64,000 nt of DNA from Fragilariopsis cylindrus CCMP1102 (taxonomy: Eukaryota > Bacillariophyta > Bacillariophyceae > Bacillariales > Bacillariaceae). The stretch covers positions 124,001-188,000 of the forward strand of contig FMBT01000298.1 in the NCBI GenBank assembly GCA_900095095.1. The letters run 5' to 3'. Under the pieces are notes generated by a model that saw only the letters and a program-made list of their open reading frames with translations, was not told the origin of the DNA and did no database searches. The first letter of the stretch is position 1. Every line of letters starts with the position of its first letter. The position numbers were made by a program, and so were the translations under genes. Below, piece by piece: positions 1 through 12,157 of the stretch.

Positions 1-551
1 GATGAAGCTGCTGTAATGGAATGCTTTCGTCAATACAGTAGTAATAACAACAAATCTACAACAACACCCAAATCGCAACGAAAACAAAAAAGAAGGAACG
101 AATTACTACCAGATAAGAACGTATTAGGCTATCATCCTGATTTGATAATTATCGGTGATGTTGCCTATCAGCAAAAACCCGGCGCACCTTCACATTTTGA
201 TGTATTACTATCAACCGTTTTGAAATTCTTAGGTCCTCATACAAAAATCGTCTTTGGTACTCGAATGAGGTATGTTACGGACGGACATACAATTTTGCGT
301 TAGTCTAAGATTCATACCATAATATACAAAAGAAAGATCAAAAAAGAAATTGACAACATCGTTTTGTTTGTTACTTATTTTGTAATACTACTTCCACATA
401 CAGGATGCCAGCTTCTGCCGATTTGCTTGATATGTTCTTGGAACATATGGAAGAAGTAGTAAGTCCCCCGATACAAGCTCATGAAATTGATCCAACCTTC
501 AACAAAGTTAAGCATCAAATTACAGTTCACATTTTGAGAAAGCGGCAATAA
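1..551 (+). CDS. METTL21/FAM86-type lysine methyltransferase, C-terminal part
   Basis: Partial gene, open to the left edge of the window. Two exons are visible, 1..269 and 404..551, joined across a GTATGT...CAG intron that keeps frame. The visible protein has the late part of a class I SAM-dependent methyltransferase fold. It reads PDLIIIGDVAYQ (the D-x-x-Y strand typical of METTL21/FAM86 proteins), then a helix, then KIVFGTRMR and a C-terminal strand ending in HILRKRQ. Members of this family mono- to tri-methylate lysines on non-histone proteins such as chaperones and elongation factors. The SAM-binding glycine motif would lie upstream of the window, so the exact subfamily is open. The gene converges on the minus-strand gene that ends at 660. 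Confidence 0.6.
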
Positions 552-561
552 TTTAGAGAGA

Positions 562-577
562 GGGGGGGGGGGGGGGG
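562..577. repeat. poly-G tract (16 G)
   Basis: An uninterrupted run of 16 G lies in the 108-base gap between two convergent genes. In AT-rich DNA such a tract stands out. Its length is likely to vary and to be hard to sequence. Confidence 0.9.
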
Positions 578-659
578 TATAGAAAATAAAATGGAGGATA
601 CTACGATTTCTATTGTGTAAAATATGTTTATTATTTTTCTATAATATTCAATTTTAGTT

Positions 660-2453
660 TTAACCGATGATCCCACCAAAGGTTCGTCGTTCCTTACTTC
701 GAGTTAACGCAACGCAGCCTCGGCAATCACACTGTAACGTTCCTTGAGCCTTAGTTTCAAGACTCCATGGAATGGTTTGATGAAGTACAAGTTTCCACGG
801 ATCGTTCTTATCGGCACGTGTAAATCGCTGAATTGCCAATAGACTAGCATCATCCATACCTGTATTTGCAGGAAATTCTATAACTGTGGTAAACGCTTCA
901 AAGTCTGAAATGATTGTAACGTCAGCCCCCGATATTTTCATTTCACTCGGCCTAGCGCCATCCGCAAGACAATCTTTCCATGTGTCGATACGTCCACCAG
1001 AGTTTACGACCTATAATTTACAATGGCAACAAGAATGTTGGATATTATTTTTTCAGTACAATATTTGGCAGAACATTTCATTCTTAAAAAATATACTGAA
1101 CAACATCGGTCTTACCTCTGAAACCTCATTCGATGGTGTCCTGGAAAAAACACTTTCGATCGCATTCTGATCGCCCGTAGTCAAAGCCTTATAAAAAACT
1201 TCGACATTTTCTAGGACTTCTTTTTCTGTAGCAGAATCATCCGAAAGAATTTTGGGTATATTTTTATTGATGTTATCATCATCTGGCATATCCAGAAAGT
1301 CTGTTGGTCGGAGAAATCTAATATTAAGTCATGTTATGTAGGTGTTCGTGTGTTTCAGATGCAATGCAAAAGGAAAAGTGGGTGAATAATCTGAATCATT
1401 GTCGACAATCGGCGAGCACCAGAATTAAAATACATAAGCGAGATAAGGAAATAGTTTAACAAGAACTTCATTGACAAAATTTACGTACTGCCCCATCAGT
1501 TGAATAATTCGTATTTCGCCATCCCCAGATCCAAATGAACGTCCATTCGAGTTCAAACCAAACCATCGAAAATTGAGGTCGTTGTCCTCGTTAGTGTTAG
1601 TAGTGTCTTCCGACAATTCTTGAAAGTAATCTAACCACAATTGTGGTTCATAGGTATCTGCCAGCCAAGATCTGTACGCATTCTTATTCAATACCTGCCA
1701 ATCCTCTCGAGTAGATCCATCTGTAGGAACAGCAACAACAAACACGGATGCCTGAGACAAACGTTGACGGTAAACAGCTAAATTGGACAAGGTTTCAGTT
1801 AATTTGGATCGATTTCCACATATCGCTATGATCCGAGGTGGCCGCTGTGTTGATCTCAAATTTTTCAATGTCATAGCCTTCGCGAATGGCATTTCTGCTA
1901 ATATATTGTTTGGTAGACGTATCGATAGACTTTCTGAATTCAGTTCTTTTTCAATTCTTTTCAGTTGTTTAGATCGTCGACTACATTCTCGGTAAAATAA
2001 TGCTCCGCTAGAAATGGCAGAAATTACTGATACAATAATTGCTGGAGTGCTCATTGGTTCGTACCCAACAGCCTCAGCAAGAGAAGGAGCCGAAAGAGAT
2101 GTTGCACCAAATATCGCAAAGAGAATGATACGTATGGGCTCGGATTGATTAAGTGAGTCATATCTCACGACAGCATCGCCACGTACTGAGCGTAGTGATA
2201 GCAAATCAAAAGTTGGTTTGCTAATATCAAACTGATTAGACATCTTTAATCTCACTTCATGAGCACGATAACGACGAGTAGTTTGTTGTGTTTGTTGACA
2301 TAATGCTGAAGATCGACTGATTATCCTTTTGGACGAAATGATATTGTTTTTCGTAACTATTTGCTGTTTATTGAGTTGGAATCCGTCGCACACATGACCA
2401 ACGAGAATTATAAGAATAAAAGTCAGAAAAATCATCTTCCTGGTTTCTTCCAT
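660..2453 (-). CDS. plastid LPA1-like protein fused to an NTF2/SnoaL-like domain
   Basis: Three exons on the minus strand: 2453..1489, 1317..1116 and 1010..660, 505 aa. The introns are GTACGT...TTAG and GTAAG...TATAG and both keep frame. Residues 1-25 are a signal peptide ending ...CDG-FQLN, with Phe at the expected plastid transit start. A hydrophobic segment lies near residues 110-155 and a basic stretch follows. Residues 200-320 (RIIAICGNRSKL, VFVVAVPTDGS) resemble the C-terminal region of LOW PSII ACCUMULATION 1-type thylakoid proteins, but this is a recollection of the pattern and not a measured match. Residues 350-490 (ENVEVFYKALTTGDQNAIESVF ... WKLVLHQTIPW) form an NTF2/SnoaL-like fold, usual for small-ligand binding or dimerisation. 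Inferred role: a plastid membrane-associated factor, possibly for photosystem assembly. The 534-base gap to the divergent gene at 2988 may be a shared promoter. Confidence 0.6.
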
Positions 2454-2987
2454 TCACTTTATGTACAATAGTAACTAAAAGTGTTTTATGCTGATATCGT
2501 TTGTATTGTTATGATTGTCCAATTGATCCGTAACATTCCTGCTTTGTCTTTTATGTTAATGAGTGTATGAATCGAAAGAATCCGATGACGCGAGCTTAGG
2601 ACGCGATGATATCGTGGATCACACTTATTTATTTTCAATTTGGGGATAGGTATGTTGTTCCCATCCCCCCTTTTACACACAAGCAATCTCACTCACCCCA
2701 ATAGCCACCGACCATCGAAATCAATCCATCAAACAACAAGATTTTTTTTTCTGCCTCTTCTCTCTCTGTCGACTTCGTGAAGAACTTGAAACTCGTGGTC
2801 AACACGATAACAAAATACGATCATTGCTATCTAGACCGTTTCATAATATTGAATTAGAATACTATGTTGGTACTAAGCATGGTTGATAACTGCAGTTGAT
2901 TATTTACTGTAACATATTATAAGAACACGACGGACGAATAAGAGTTTACCATCAACACATCCCCGCCCGATCTTCTTTCCTTCGATC

Positions 2988-3263
2988 ATGATGAATAATC
3001 GATTTACATTTTGGATGCTCAATCTTCTACTTTTTCTCGTGGTGATTTTAACAGTCAGAGAGAACGTTGTCGTGGTTGTGGTTGTTGAATCGTTTAGTAC
3101 CGTTCCACGGAATCGTATTCGTTGTGTTGGTAGTCACTGTAATATTCATCGATCGCAATCGCAGTACTCGTACAACCAAGATATTATTCATCAACGACGA
3201 CGACAATCGGAACCTTCTTCGACGTCTTCTACTATTCTTTCTTTGAGTGAAACAACAGCCACA

Positions 3264-3297
<34 letters not shown>

Positions 3298-5611
3298 TCA
3301 AAAAGAAAAATCAACGACTGAAACAAAAACGACGCAAGAAACGATCACCAAATACTAAATTTAAAAAGGAAAGCATTCGTCATGGTGATATTGAAATATG
3401 GAGAATTTATGGAGTTTCAGTCCATCCAGACTCGTTGCAAAAGGACGAACAGGAAAGTACATCCAATCCAACAACAAATAAAAATACTTATCATAATAGT
3501 TCGGAACCTCCCAATTCCTTACAAAGGGCTCTCATTGAAAAATTAAATCTTGAAAGTATCCCATCGGACACTCGAATTGTTCGACGATCTCTTGATGCAC
3601 GTAAAAAGCTTGATAATCCTGTGTACAATTACGTCGTTGATATTCCCATTCAATCATCAATGCGTTATAAACTTCGATGGAAGGCTAAGTCTGGAAGTAT
3701 GGAACAATTGAGAACTATTCATAGTGATGATGCTATTAGTACAAAAGAAGAAGAAGAGAAGATCCAAACTTTAAACGAGAACGATCTTAAGAATGAGAAT
3801 GAGCACGACGAAACGGAAAGTCAACATCAAAAGAAGAAGACCGTTGTTGTCATTGGAATGGGTCCCGCTGGTCTCTTTTGTGCATTTCAGCTCGCCTTGA
3901 AAAGCAATGGAAAAATTCGAACTATTTTGTTGGACCGTGGTCAACCAGTTGAAAAACGAGGGCGAGATATTGGTGCACTTATAAATCGACGTAAACTCAA
4001 CGAAGATAGTAACTTTGCATTTGGTGAGGGTGGTGCTGGAACATGGAGTGATGGAAAACTCACTACTCGTATAGGAAGAAATAGTGAAACAGTCCGATGG
4101 GTATTAGAAACCTTGGTCGAATTTGGTGCACCGGCGAATATACTGTAAGTGCAAAAGATCATCATCACCATTATCGCGTACTGTGTCTCCTCGTCTTCGT
4201 CTTACTTTCCACAAATTCTAACTATGTTTTGCCTTTTCCTTGCTACATTTTGCTCTGCCTTTTCTCTCTGTTTTATCATTGCTACCAATTTCATGTAGGT
4301 GGAAAGGAGCTCCTCATCTAGGAACCGATAATTTGGTAAAACTGCTGCGAAACATGCGGCATAGATTAGTAGAGTTAGGTGGTGAAATCCATTTCGGAAC
4401 TAAAATGACCAATCTTAAAATGGAAGGCAATAAGGTAGTTGGCGTTCTGACTGAAGACATGGACGGAAATGAACATTGTTACGAGGGAGATGAGTTCGTT
4501 TTGGCAACTGGTCATAGTGCCCGTGACGTTTATGAAAGTTTACACAAAGCGGATGTACAACTTGAACCAAAAGGATTTGCAGTCGGTTTTCGTATCGAAC
4601 ATCCTCAAGCAGTAATAAATAAAATCCAGTATGGCGACGAATGGGGGCCTTGTGTCAAAACTGGAAAGGGTCTAACCGACAAAGCAAATGAAGAATATTT
4701 TGGTAGCAAGTCTGAACATATTGCGAAGATGCCTGTTCCATCGTATCGATTAGCTACAGATAAGGCATTGGATGGAGTAGATGGGAATGTACGGGGTGCA
4801 TACAGTTTTTGCATGTGTCCGGTAAGTAAGAGTTTTATGGAACGTAGTTAAGTTGAGTTGAGCGAAGGCGAGCTTTGTCGTTGTTGCTTTCTTCTTCTTC
4901 TTCTCACAACGTCATTTTTATACTATACTATATCTTAATTCAATACAGGGGGGACAAATTGTTCTTTCTTCCACAAATCCTGAAGAAATGTGCGTCAATG
5001 GTATGAGTTTCAGCCGGAGGGATTCTAAATGGGCCAACTCTGCGCTTGTTGTGACAGTCTCTCCTGATGACGAGATTCTAAAGGAATACAAAACTAAACA
5101 TGGAGTTATGGCAGGACTTGAATTTCAACGTGAAATGGAACGCAAAGCAGCTGAGCTTGGTGGAGGTAATTTAACGGTTCCTGTACAAAGAATGACCGAT
5201 TTTGTCGATGGGAAGATCTCTTCCACTATACCCTCTTCGTCGTATCGTCTTGGTGTAATATCAGCTCCATGCCACGAGATCTACCCTGAGGCAATAACAC
5301 ACGCTTTACGCGATGCGTTGACGAATCACTTTCAGAAACAGATGCCGGGTTACTTCCATCCAGATGGGTTACTTCATGCTGTAGAAACAAGAACATCGAG
5401 TCCTCTTAGGGTAGCAAGAGATCCGATGACTCTCTTGGCTATCGGTACAGATAATTTATATCCTTCTGGTGAAGGCGCTGGATATGCTGGTGGAATAGTA
5501 TCTGCAGCAGTTGACGGAGTTCATGTTGGAGAAGCCATACTGGATAACATTTGCGGTGATTCCAGACCCAATAGAATCGAAAAGAGCAAATCGATTGGCT
5601 TCTCGTACTGA
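2988..5611 (+). CDS. FAD-dependent dehydrogenase (COG2509-like), plastid-type leader
   Basis: Three exons: 2988..4144, 4299..4821 and 4949..5611, giving 780 aa. Introns start GTAAGT and end TAG/CAG and restore the family motifs WKGAPHLGTD and FCMCPGGQIV across the joins. Residues 1-34 are a very hydrophobic signal with a Val run, ending ...VES-FSTV, a plausible plastid bipartite signal. A basic, Asn-rich linker encoded partly by an AAT repeat (about 3264-3297) follows. The Rossmann FAD motif VIGMGPAGLF lies near residues 286-295, and FAFGEGGAGTWSDGKL is the conserved second motif. GEGAGYAGGIVSAAVDG near the C-terminus closes the FAD site. These are hallmarks of the uncharacterised NAD(P)/FAD dehydrogenase family found in bacteria and plastid-bearing eukaryotes. 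The substrate is unknown. Confidence 0.85.
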
Positions 5612-6357
5612 GAAAGTCACGACTTATTAAGGTAAGAAAACCAACTAAACAAGTATATGTGCTTATATAGCAACATCCATTAAAATGAGAGGAGAAAGAT
5701 TATAACGTTTACACCCTGACAATCAACACTTATTGAATGGGGGCCTATGGTACGACTGGCATGTGCAAAATGTTCATGAAATTCAGTAAATCATAAGCTC
5801 TCTTTCGGATTTGTGGGAATGACGAACCCGGTGTTTTTGATAGGAAGAGTATGACTCCTTTTTCACATTATTATATCATTCACAACAATCAAATTGCATT
5901 TCTAACTAAAAACTCGTCTTGCTCGTCCTTTTTTTCAGTATGGAAATGATGGGCAACCTGTACTGCTCTGGTCGAATGATTAGTTGAAGGTATCAGGCTG
6001 GTAATTGCATGGTAGGCGGTTGCGATATTTCATTATCACAATGCATTTATCACAATTCATTCATTGTTATAAGAATGATATAAATCGCGACGGTACTATT
6101 TTTCTATACATAACTAAAAGTGTTTGGCTCGATAACTGATTATTTAATACTATAATTTCATTGCATACAGTTGTACTTTCTTTTTTTATTCCCCAACGAT
6201 GTTCGCAATATATATATATATATATATATATATCCAAATAGCACATACTTGCAAGTAACAATCGATTACAACTTTAATGATGGCCACAAGTTGATGAACG
6301 AATGACTTAATCCCTCCCCTGTTGTATATTATAGAACAATATGGTTTTGAGTAGGAG
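5612..6357. other. intergenic, AT microsatellite
   Basis: No coding signal on either strand. The only structure seen is an uninterrupted AT dinucleotide run at 6208..6233. Confidence 0.6.
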
Positions 6358-6735
6358 CTAGTGGCCAATAAGCGACAATGATGCCATTCTTTGACCTCCA
6401 CCGTCTAAGACGAAAAATGGACGTGATGTTGTGACTTCATGATTACAAGATTGTCTCAGATATCCTTCCATTTTCGATACTTCCCTTGGAGATATTTCTT
6501 CTGTGTTACCACCAATCTTGGAAACAGGCCAGGATATTATTACACTCGTTGCATATTGATCCATCATAATCTTCTTCGATGTTTCTAGATCCAGACTTGG
6601 GATTCGATCTGTTGTTACGCCCGTTAGTCCGTACAGTGTCGTCGTGCCAACACGATGTCGGTTCACATCTACTTCCATTAATCGCTTGGTGGTAACATTC
6701 CTTCTAAGGAGTGAGATGATAGTCCTCAACGCCAT
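6358..6735 (-). CDS. small hypothetical protein, possible mitochondrial leader
   Basis: An open frame of 125 aa from the first ATG at 6735. The frame is open further upstream but only with a TTG start. The N-terminus MALRTIISLLRRNVTTKRLM is basic, lacks acidic residues and could form an amphipathic helix, as mitochondrial presequences do. The rest (TTTLYGLTGV, KKIMMDQYATSVIISWPV, EISPREVSKMEGYL) is not recognised. A faint likeness of TTTLYGLTGV to the start of complex I subunit B13/NDUFA5 is too weak to name it. It may be spliced further or be spurious. Codon composition and lack of low-complexity sequence make it the best coding candidate in a gene-poor 2.5 kb. Confidence 0.35.
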   Translation of the reverse strand: MALRTIISLLRRNVTTKRLMEVDVNRHRVGTTTLYGLTGVTTDRIPSLDLETSKKIMMDQYATSVIISWPVSKIGGNTEEISPREVSKMEGYLRQSCNHEVTTSRPFFVLDGGGQRMASLSLIGH

Positions 6736-8148
6736 TCTTTTCTTTTTTCTTCCGAACTTGTCTTCTATTTTATAACGCTTTCTTGGCAATATCGTTTTGT
6801 TATGGAAAATATATTATGGGACTACCCTACCCGACCCATCAAACTCTGGTTTTTCTCCATCGACGAACAATGTCAGTCCAGTCAATACCGATACTTATTA
6901 CTGTGGGCAATACGTCATATTCACACGATCAGTTGTCATTAAGTTGATATGTTTGTGTCATAACATATGCGATAAATGTTCAGTTTGTTGCGTCATCAGT
7001 GTTGAGTTGATGCTTTTTTCTTTGTTTGTTGATGTTTTTATGTCTGTGATCGAGAAAACTCGAAGTCGCGCGTAAGATTTTTTTTGATAATTCCAGACTT
7101 TTACAGAACCCCGCTTATTGTGTGAATCTGAAAGAAGAATGACAAGATTCTGGGTATTGACGCATCAAATTTTATCCTTTCAACCTATCACCTGCTACTA
7201 CTAGCTACTAGCTACCCTATACGTTAGAATGTGTGTACACATTTCATGTTATCTTGTTTTATTACCAAACAAACTGCAAACCAAATTGCCTGAACATTGT
7301 GTTATACTTTACGCACTGTTCTATCAAGGCATACATAGTTGGGTGAGTTAGATCACTCACTTAACGGAGGCAAACTTAAAGATGGAACACCATCTACTAT
7401 ACATATCTACATAGAAATGAACTAGATTAACAAATATATATCCATATATATTACATAGTAGATCAATATCACCAGTCTTGACTAGGATCAATCACGATCC
7501 AGTCTTGTGACAGTTGCACTCTACTTTTCCCAATAGAGATTGATGATGTATAAAAAGTTACAAGATTAAGGATGTAGATGTTGTTGTCGTTGTTGGTGTT
7601 GTTGATGATAGTGATTGAGTGATGGTCTTTCATAAGGTTCTATTTGTCTGGTATTATGTTTCTTCAGTCAAAGACAGTGATGGGGTCTAGTCCTAAGTGA
7701 CTCAGTGTATTACACCCACCAAGACATTCTAAGAATATAATTATAGAAGGCCTTTGTCAAACCTTTCTTAATGTAATAGTCAAAGCCCATTTCATATACT
7801 CTCTGTAATTTTAAATGCCCTATACAACCGTGTTTCTTCGCAAGCAAAAAAGAAGGAATGAAAGAAGGACAAATTCGTTCGGTACTACTTCACGGAAAGA
7901 ATGTCCATTTCCTTCCAATTCGTAATTGTAATTGTCTATTATAGTAGCTCAATGTGTTTACATTATTTTATGATTGAAAATGATTGGACTACGTGGATCT
8001 TGAAAGGATCATCATTAAACAATATGAATTGTAGATTTTTAGATACCTGGGATAAATGACATTGACTGATCTGGTCAAACATAAATAACTCATTTTAAGT
8101 GATCGATTACGAGTATATAGTATATAGTATGTAACTCCTGAATAACAA
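6736..8148. other. intergenic, nothing recognised
   Basis: About 1.4 kb without a supported gene. Short frames on either strand lack family motifs and are broken by AT-rich runs. No RNA gene or inverted repeat was seen. Confidence 0.5.
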
Positions 8149-9045
8149 TTAGCGTTGAACCAGCATTTCTTTTTGTATTTTGTCTCCAATCTCTTTACCA
8201 AATAATTGTTCACCCAGTTCCAAGGCAAAAGCAAGGGACGTGCCCGGTCCCTTCGAGGTTATTACATTTCCTGTTACAGCCACAGCATCATCGATAGGAT
8301 TGACAAGCTTTTGACGAAACGGTTCAGCTGGATAACAAGTAGCACCTTCGATATCATCTAGTAGTCCATGGGACGCCAACACAACAGCAGGCGCAGCACA
8401 AATTGCGGCATATAGTTTACCAGCAGCCTTCTGTTTTTCTAACATAGAGAATAATATCTCTGAATCTCTCAAATGTTCTGCACCTATAGAAAGAATAGAA
8501 TGATAGTCAAAATTAGGGACGACGTGAATAAAATTGGAACTGATTGTTGGCAGAGCAGAGCAGATCCAAAAAACCGAACCAAGTACGTACCAGGCATACC
8601 ACCTGGTAAAACAATACAATCAAATTCTTCCTTGGCAGCATCTTCAATAGATATATCAGCCATGACCTGAGGTACAAGGATAATGAGAAAAGTCAAAAGC
8701 AACGACAACGTCAACGACGAATTAGCAGAATATGTATATTGTATACTAGTTAGACGTAGCAGTGTAGTGTCGTACCTTCATTCCTCGACTCATTTTGCAT
8801 ACCAAATTTCCACCCATGACAGAAGCAATGGTAACTTCTGCACCAAAATGAGTCAGTGTATCGGTGATACATGCAGTTTCGATTTCCTCAGAACCATCAG
8901 CAATAGGAACAAGCACTTTTTTACTAGACATGTTCAGTGACGTCGTCGATTGTTGATAGAAGCGATAATTACTACTAGTAGAAGCTGTAGAGAAAGCTTG
9001 AGATCCTTTTCCAAGGGTCAGTAAAGCAAGAGCAATAATACGCAT
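8149..9045 (-). CDS. DJ-1/PfpI (ThiJ) family protein, plastid-type leader
   Basis: Three exons on the minus strand: 9045..8776, 8666..8591 and 8483..8149, 226 aa. Introns use GTACG donors and CAG/TAG acceptors and keep frame, restoring PGGMPGAEHLRDS across the second join. Residues 1-18 (MRIIALALLTLGKGSQA) are a signal peptide followed by FST, the ASAFAP-like pattern for plastid import. The DJ-1 core starts KKVLVPIADGSEEIE, with the conserved Glu. PGGMPG follows, and the nucleophile elbow AAICAAPAVVLASHG carries the reactive Cys. The family includes chaperone, glyoxalase-like and deglycase-like enzymes and redox sensors, so the precise activity is not predictable. An in-frame ATG (MSSKKVLVPIADG) sits exactly at the domain start and could give a second, unlocalised form. 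Confidence 0.85.
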
Positions 9046-9126
9046 GATGAGATTTAAAAAAGGCTTCCTTCGACCACTGCAAACGAGAAGAGTAAGTTCG
9101 AAAGTAAAATACCGTTGAGACGACAA

Positions 9127-9585
9127 AAGAATTATTGGTAAGATAGATGTTATTTATTTATGATGTGGGCGCGCAAAAAAATCTTCAAAAGATCGAATGC
9201 TGTCATAAGGAGTTTAATCGACTCATTCGATTTGTTTATTTCATTCGACTAACTTATCTGTACTAAGTTATTACTGTACTACTAGAATGATTAATATCTA
9301 TGATATTTTGCAAGTTCTCAATTCACACTACTGTTCCTTATAGTCATGATCTGAGTAAGCGTAGGATATATATATATTCCTAGGATATATATATTTATAT
9401 ATATATATACATATACATATACATATATATATATATCTTTAGTGTATGAAGAATCCGAAGGTATCAAAAGCTGATCTATGTAAATGGGAAGTTCAATGTT
9501 ATGTTCCTCGCATTTTTGTTCGATGAGAAAAATAAAGAATTAATAGTTTTCATATTAGTATTACTGCAAATTGCGAAATTTTCCT
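9127..9585. other. intergenic, AT-rich repeat
   Basis: Spacer between the DJ-1 promoter and the MYG1 3' end. It holds a compound AT/CATA repeat at roughly 9367..9437, broken by a CCTAGG core. No gene is seen. Confidence 0.6.
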
Positions 9586-10959
9586 CTATTCTTCTTTAGC
9601 TAAAAGCGCTTGTCTCGCCATTTCTAATGCGCCTTCATAATTGCTGTTTCCCCCAATGAATCCTGCAGCATGAACAAATCGACTTCCCTTAATTTTAGTT
9701 ACCTTTTCAAGATCGTCGTCTCTAACTCCTCTCCATGCCTTTGGAAGACTAAGTCTATTCTCAAAGGCCTTCCCTTCAACAGTCACTGCCTGTACACGCC
9801 ACATACCTCCTTGATCTGTATACAGTACAAATTTGATCAATGGATCAATGGAATGAATTTTTTCTAATTCATACAAGTGACCCTTCCAAGGAAGTCCACC
9901 CGTTGGGAAGTGGATTATTTCACCTGACGGATCAGTTTCGTGACGTCCAACGACAGCCTTTTCAACAAAGTCACGAGCAGGTAAATCACTTTCAACGATT
10001 CTCGTCATAACAGATAAAAAGTCGTCACCGCATATTTTAGATGCCTCCATGAAACGTTCGTCGTAATCAGGAGTGTTTCCATTTTCATCAACCTCGTTCC
10101 AACGTGGATTCAATCGTGCTACTCTACTAGATAAACCTGTAGTGTCCTTGTACAACAAATCATTTTCCGACATTTCAACACCTGTGTCTATAGCGTCAAG
10201 CGCTTCCAATAAACTATTATAAATTTTGGTGTACACTAGATCAACATGCTCTTTGGATAATGTAGGATAGTAGGTCTGGATGACTTCTTTTCCGTAGTGG
10301 CGATATACCAAACCTGAAGCAGATAACTTGGTACATCTATCACCATCGGTACCTTCCTTACCAGTATCAAATCGTTCATCGTAATCTCTTTGGTGATGAT
10401 CGTATCGTAATTTAGTATGGTCGTAGGTACCACCAACATCAATCACAATATCACATGTGTCTAGTACCGCTAGATCACGTGATCGAACGATCTTGGATTG
10501 TCGATATTCAGGTAGAACACGTAGAAGAAAACATCCCATCGCTTGATTATTGAGGCGATAAATTGTATATATATTATGTGTATGTGTGCGTGTTTTCGTG
10601 TGAGGCGACGATTTTTCTTTGGGGGGGGGGGGGCATAGTATAAAGTTGAAGATATGTATACACATTCAACACAATTTTAATACACAACCAGATTCAATTT
10701 TCAATTATTTACCTTCATCCGCTTGGAACGATCCCGAATGTGTACCAATTACCTTGGTTGATACGCTATCGTCCAGCTTAACTCGTTTGAAATCTGACAT
10801 ACTATTATTACTTGTATTAGTGCTAAAGGAAAGACGAAGAAGGGAGGATTTTTGGAATAGCCTCGGTTGTTGAAAAAAGGCAATCGATGAGCGGTTGAGC
10901 TGACAGGATCGAAGAGTAGTCAAGGCCGTGAATATAGACGATACTGGTAGTTGTTGCAT
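9586..10959 (-). CDS. MYG1: MYG1 family exonuclease (UPF0160)
   Basis: Two exons on the minus strand: 10959..10713 and 10541..9586, 400 aa. The GTAAAT...AAG intron keeps frame and joins GTHSGSFQADE to AMGCFLLRVLPEY, the expected MYG1 sequence. The family is a DHH-like 3'-5' RNA exonuclease found in nucleus/nucleolus and mitochondria, processing rRNA precursors and mitochondrial transcripts. Seen motifs: IGTHSGSFQADE near residue 75, CDIVIDVGGTYD, and the metal-binding YDHHQRDYDERF. Residues 1-55 (MQQLPVSSIFTALTTLRSCQL...) are basic and Ser/Leu-rich like a mitochondrial presequence. Just after it comes an internal Met and FKRVKLDDS, matching a classical monopartite nuclear signal. The ATG at 10959 is the first in frame. 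The frame upstream is open only to a TTG. The intron contains a run of 13 G. Confidence 0.9.
10621..10633. repeat. poly-G tract (13 G) inside MYG1 intron
   Basis: A run of 13 G on the plus strand, read as C on the transcribed strand, within the only intron of the MYG1 gene. It lies near the acceptor side. Confidence 0.9.
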
Positions 10960-11356
10960 AAAACTTGTTCTGCTCAAAAATATTTAATGAGAAGAGCAAT
11001 GATGGGCTTTTTGTGTGTCCATTGCCATTGATTTTTCAGTTTTCATTTCCGCGAAAGATTCGTCTACGCGGTATGAAGAAGAATCCTTACGAAGGCCAGA
11101 CGTTTGTTGTGCTTGCTACAGCATGATTTAGTCCTAATATTCGAATTTTTTCAATTTTGAAATAAATGATTCTCGATTAGAAATAATGCATGAGCACAGT
11201 ACCGCGCTATCGCTACGTTCTCTTCTTGAGTAAACGTCGCTTCTTGCTTTTTCTTCTTCTTCTTCTTCTTCTTCTTCTATTCATTCCAACCGAAAGACGA
11301 CGACAAAAGACACACTATCGTCGATCCTATTTACTTCTAATAACAATAACAACAGG

Positions 11357-12125
11357 ATGCCTTCACTTTCCAACTGTACTATCTGTACTCTTCTACTTAG
11401 GGGTGGAAAAAGCGGATGTTGTCTCAATTTGGTAGCTTGTGAAAAAAGATGCAAGAAGAGAGCAGAAGAAAGGAAAATAATTTATGACAAAGAAGATTAT
11501 TTTAAAAGGAAGAGAACAGAAGAAAGAGAACACGACGGGACGACAAAAAAGCAATGGAACCAGCAGAGGCGGATAGCAGTAGCATTGGCTGCTAAGAAGA
11601 TACGGGACGAAAAGATAGCAGTAGCATTGGCTGCTAAGTTGTTACAAGAAGAGAAGAAAAGAAAAAGAGCTGCTACTGCAAAAGAAACTGCGGAGCGGAA
11701 GGAAGAAGAGAAACAAAAGGTAAGTCTATATTTCATGTTTTATTTTTGTTGTGTCGTGTCGATGTCGTGAATGAACTTTATTGTCATTGTTATCGTTCAT
11801 CGTCTTGTTGTTGTTGTGCTTGTCTGTTGTATTGATGGACCCATTGCATGTTTTGTTTTGTTGCGACGTCACTCGACGTGCTTGTTCTTATTCCTCACAT
11901 TAATCCAATCCGTCATTTTCGTCATGTACTCTATAGCGGAAGGCGCTACAAGAAGAGAAGAAAAGAAAAAGAGAAAAAGAAACTGCAGATCGGAAAGCGC
12001 TACCGGAAGAAAATGAAAAGGTAAGATTATCGTCGCCGTCATCCTCGTCATCATGGATGTAATAATGTCATGAATGTTGGTATCATATGTATTAAACTCT
12101 AACCCATGTATTTCATTCTATTCTT

Positions 12126-12157
<32 letters not shown>

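Noticed and set aside
11190-11435. 81-aa plus-strand frame with a Leu run before the coiled-coil gene
   Set aside because: The Leu run comes from a TTC repeat, and its frame does not join the following exons.
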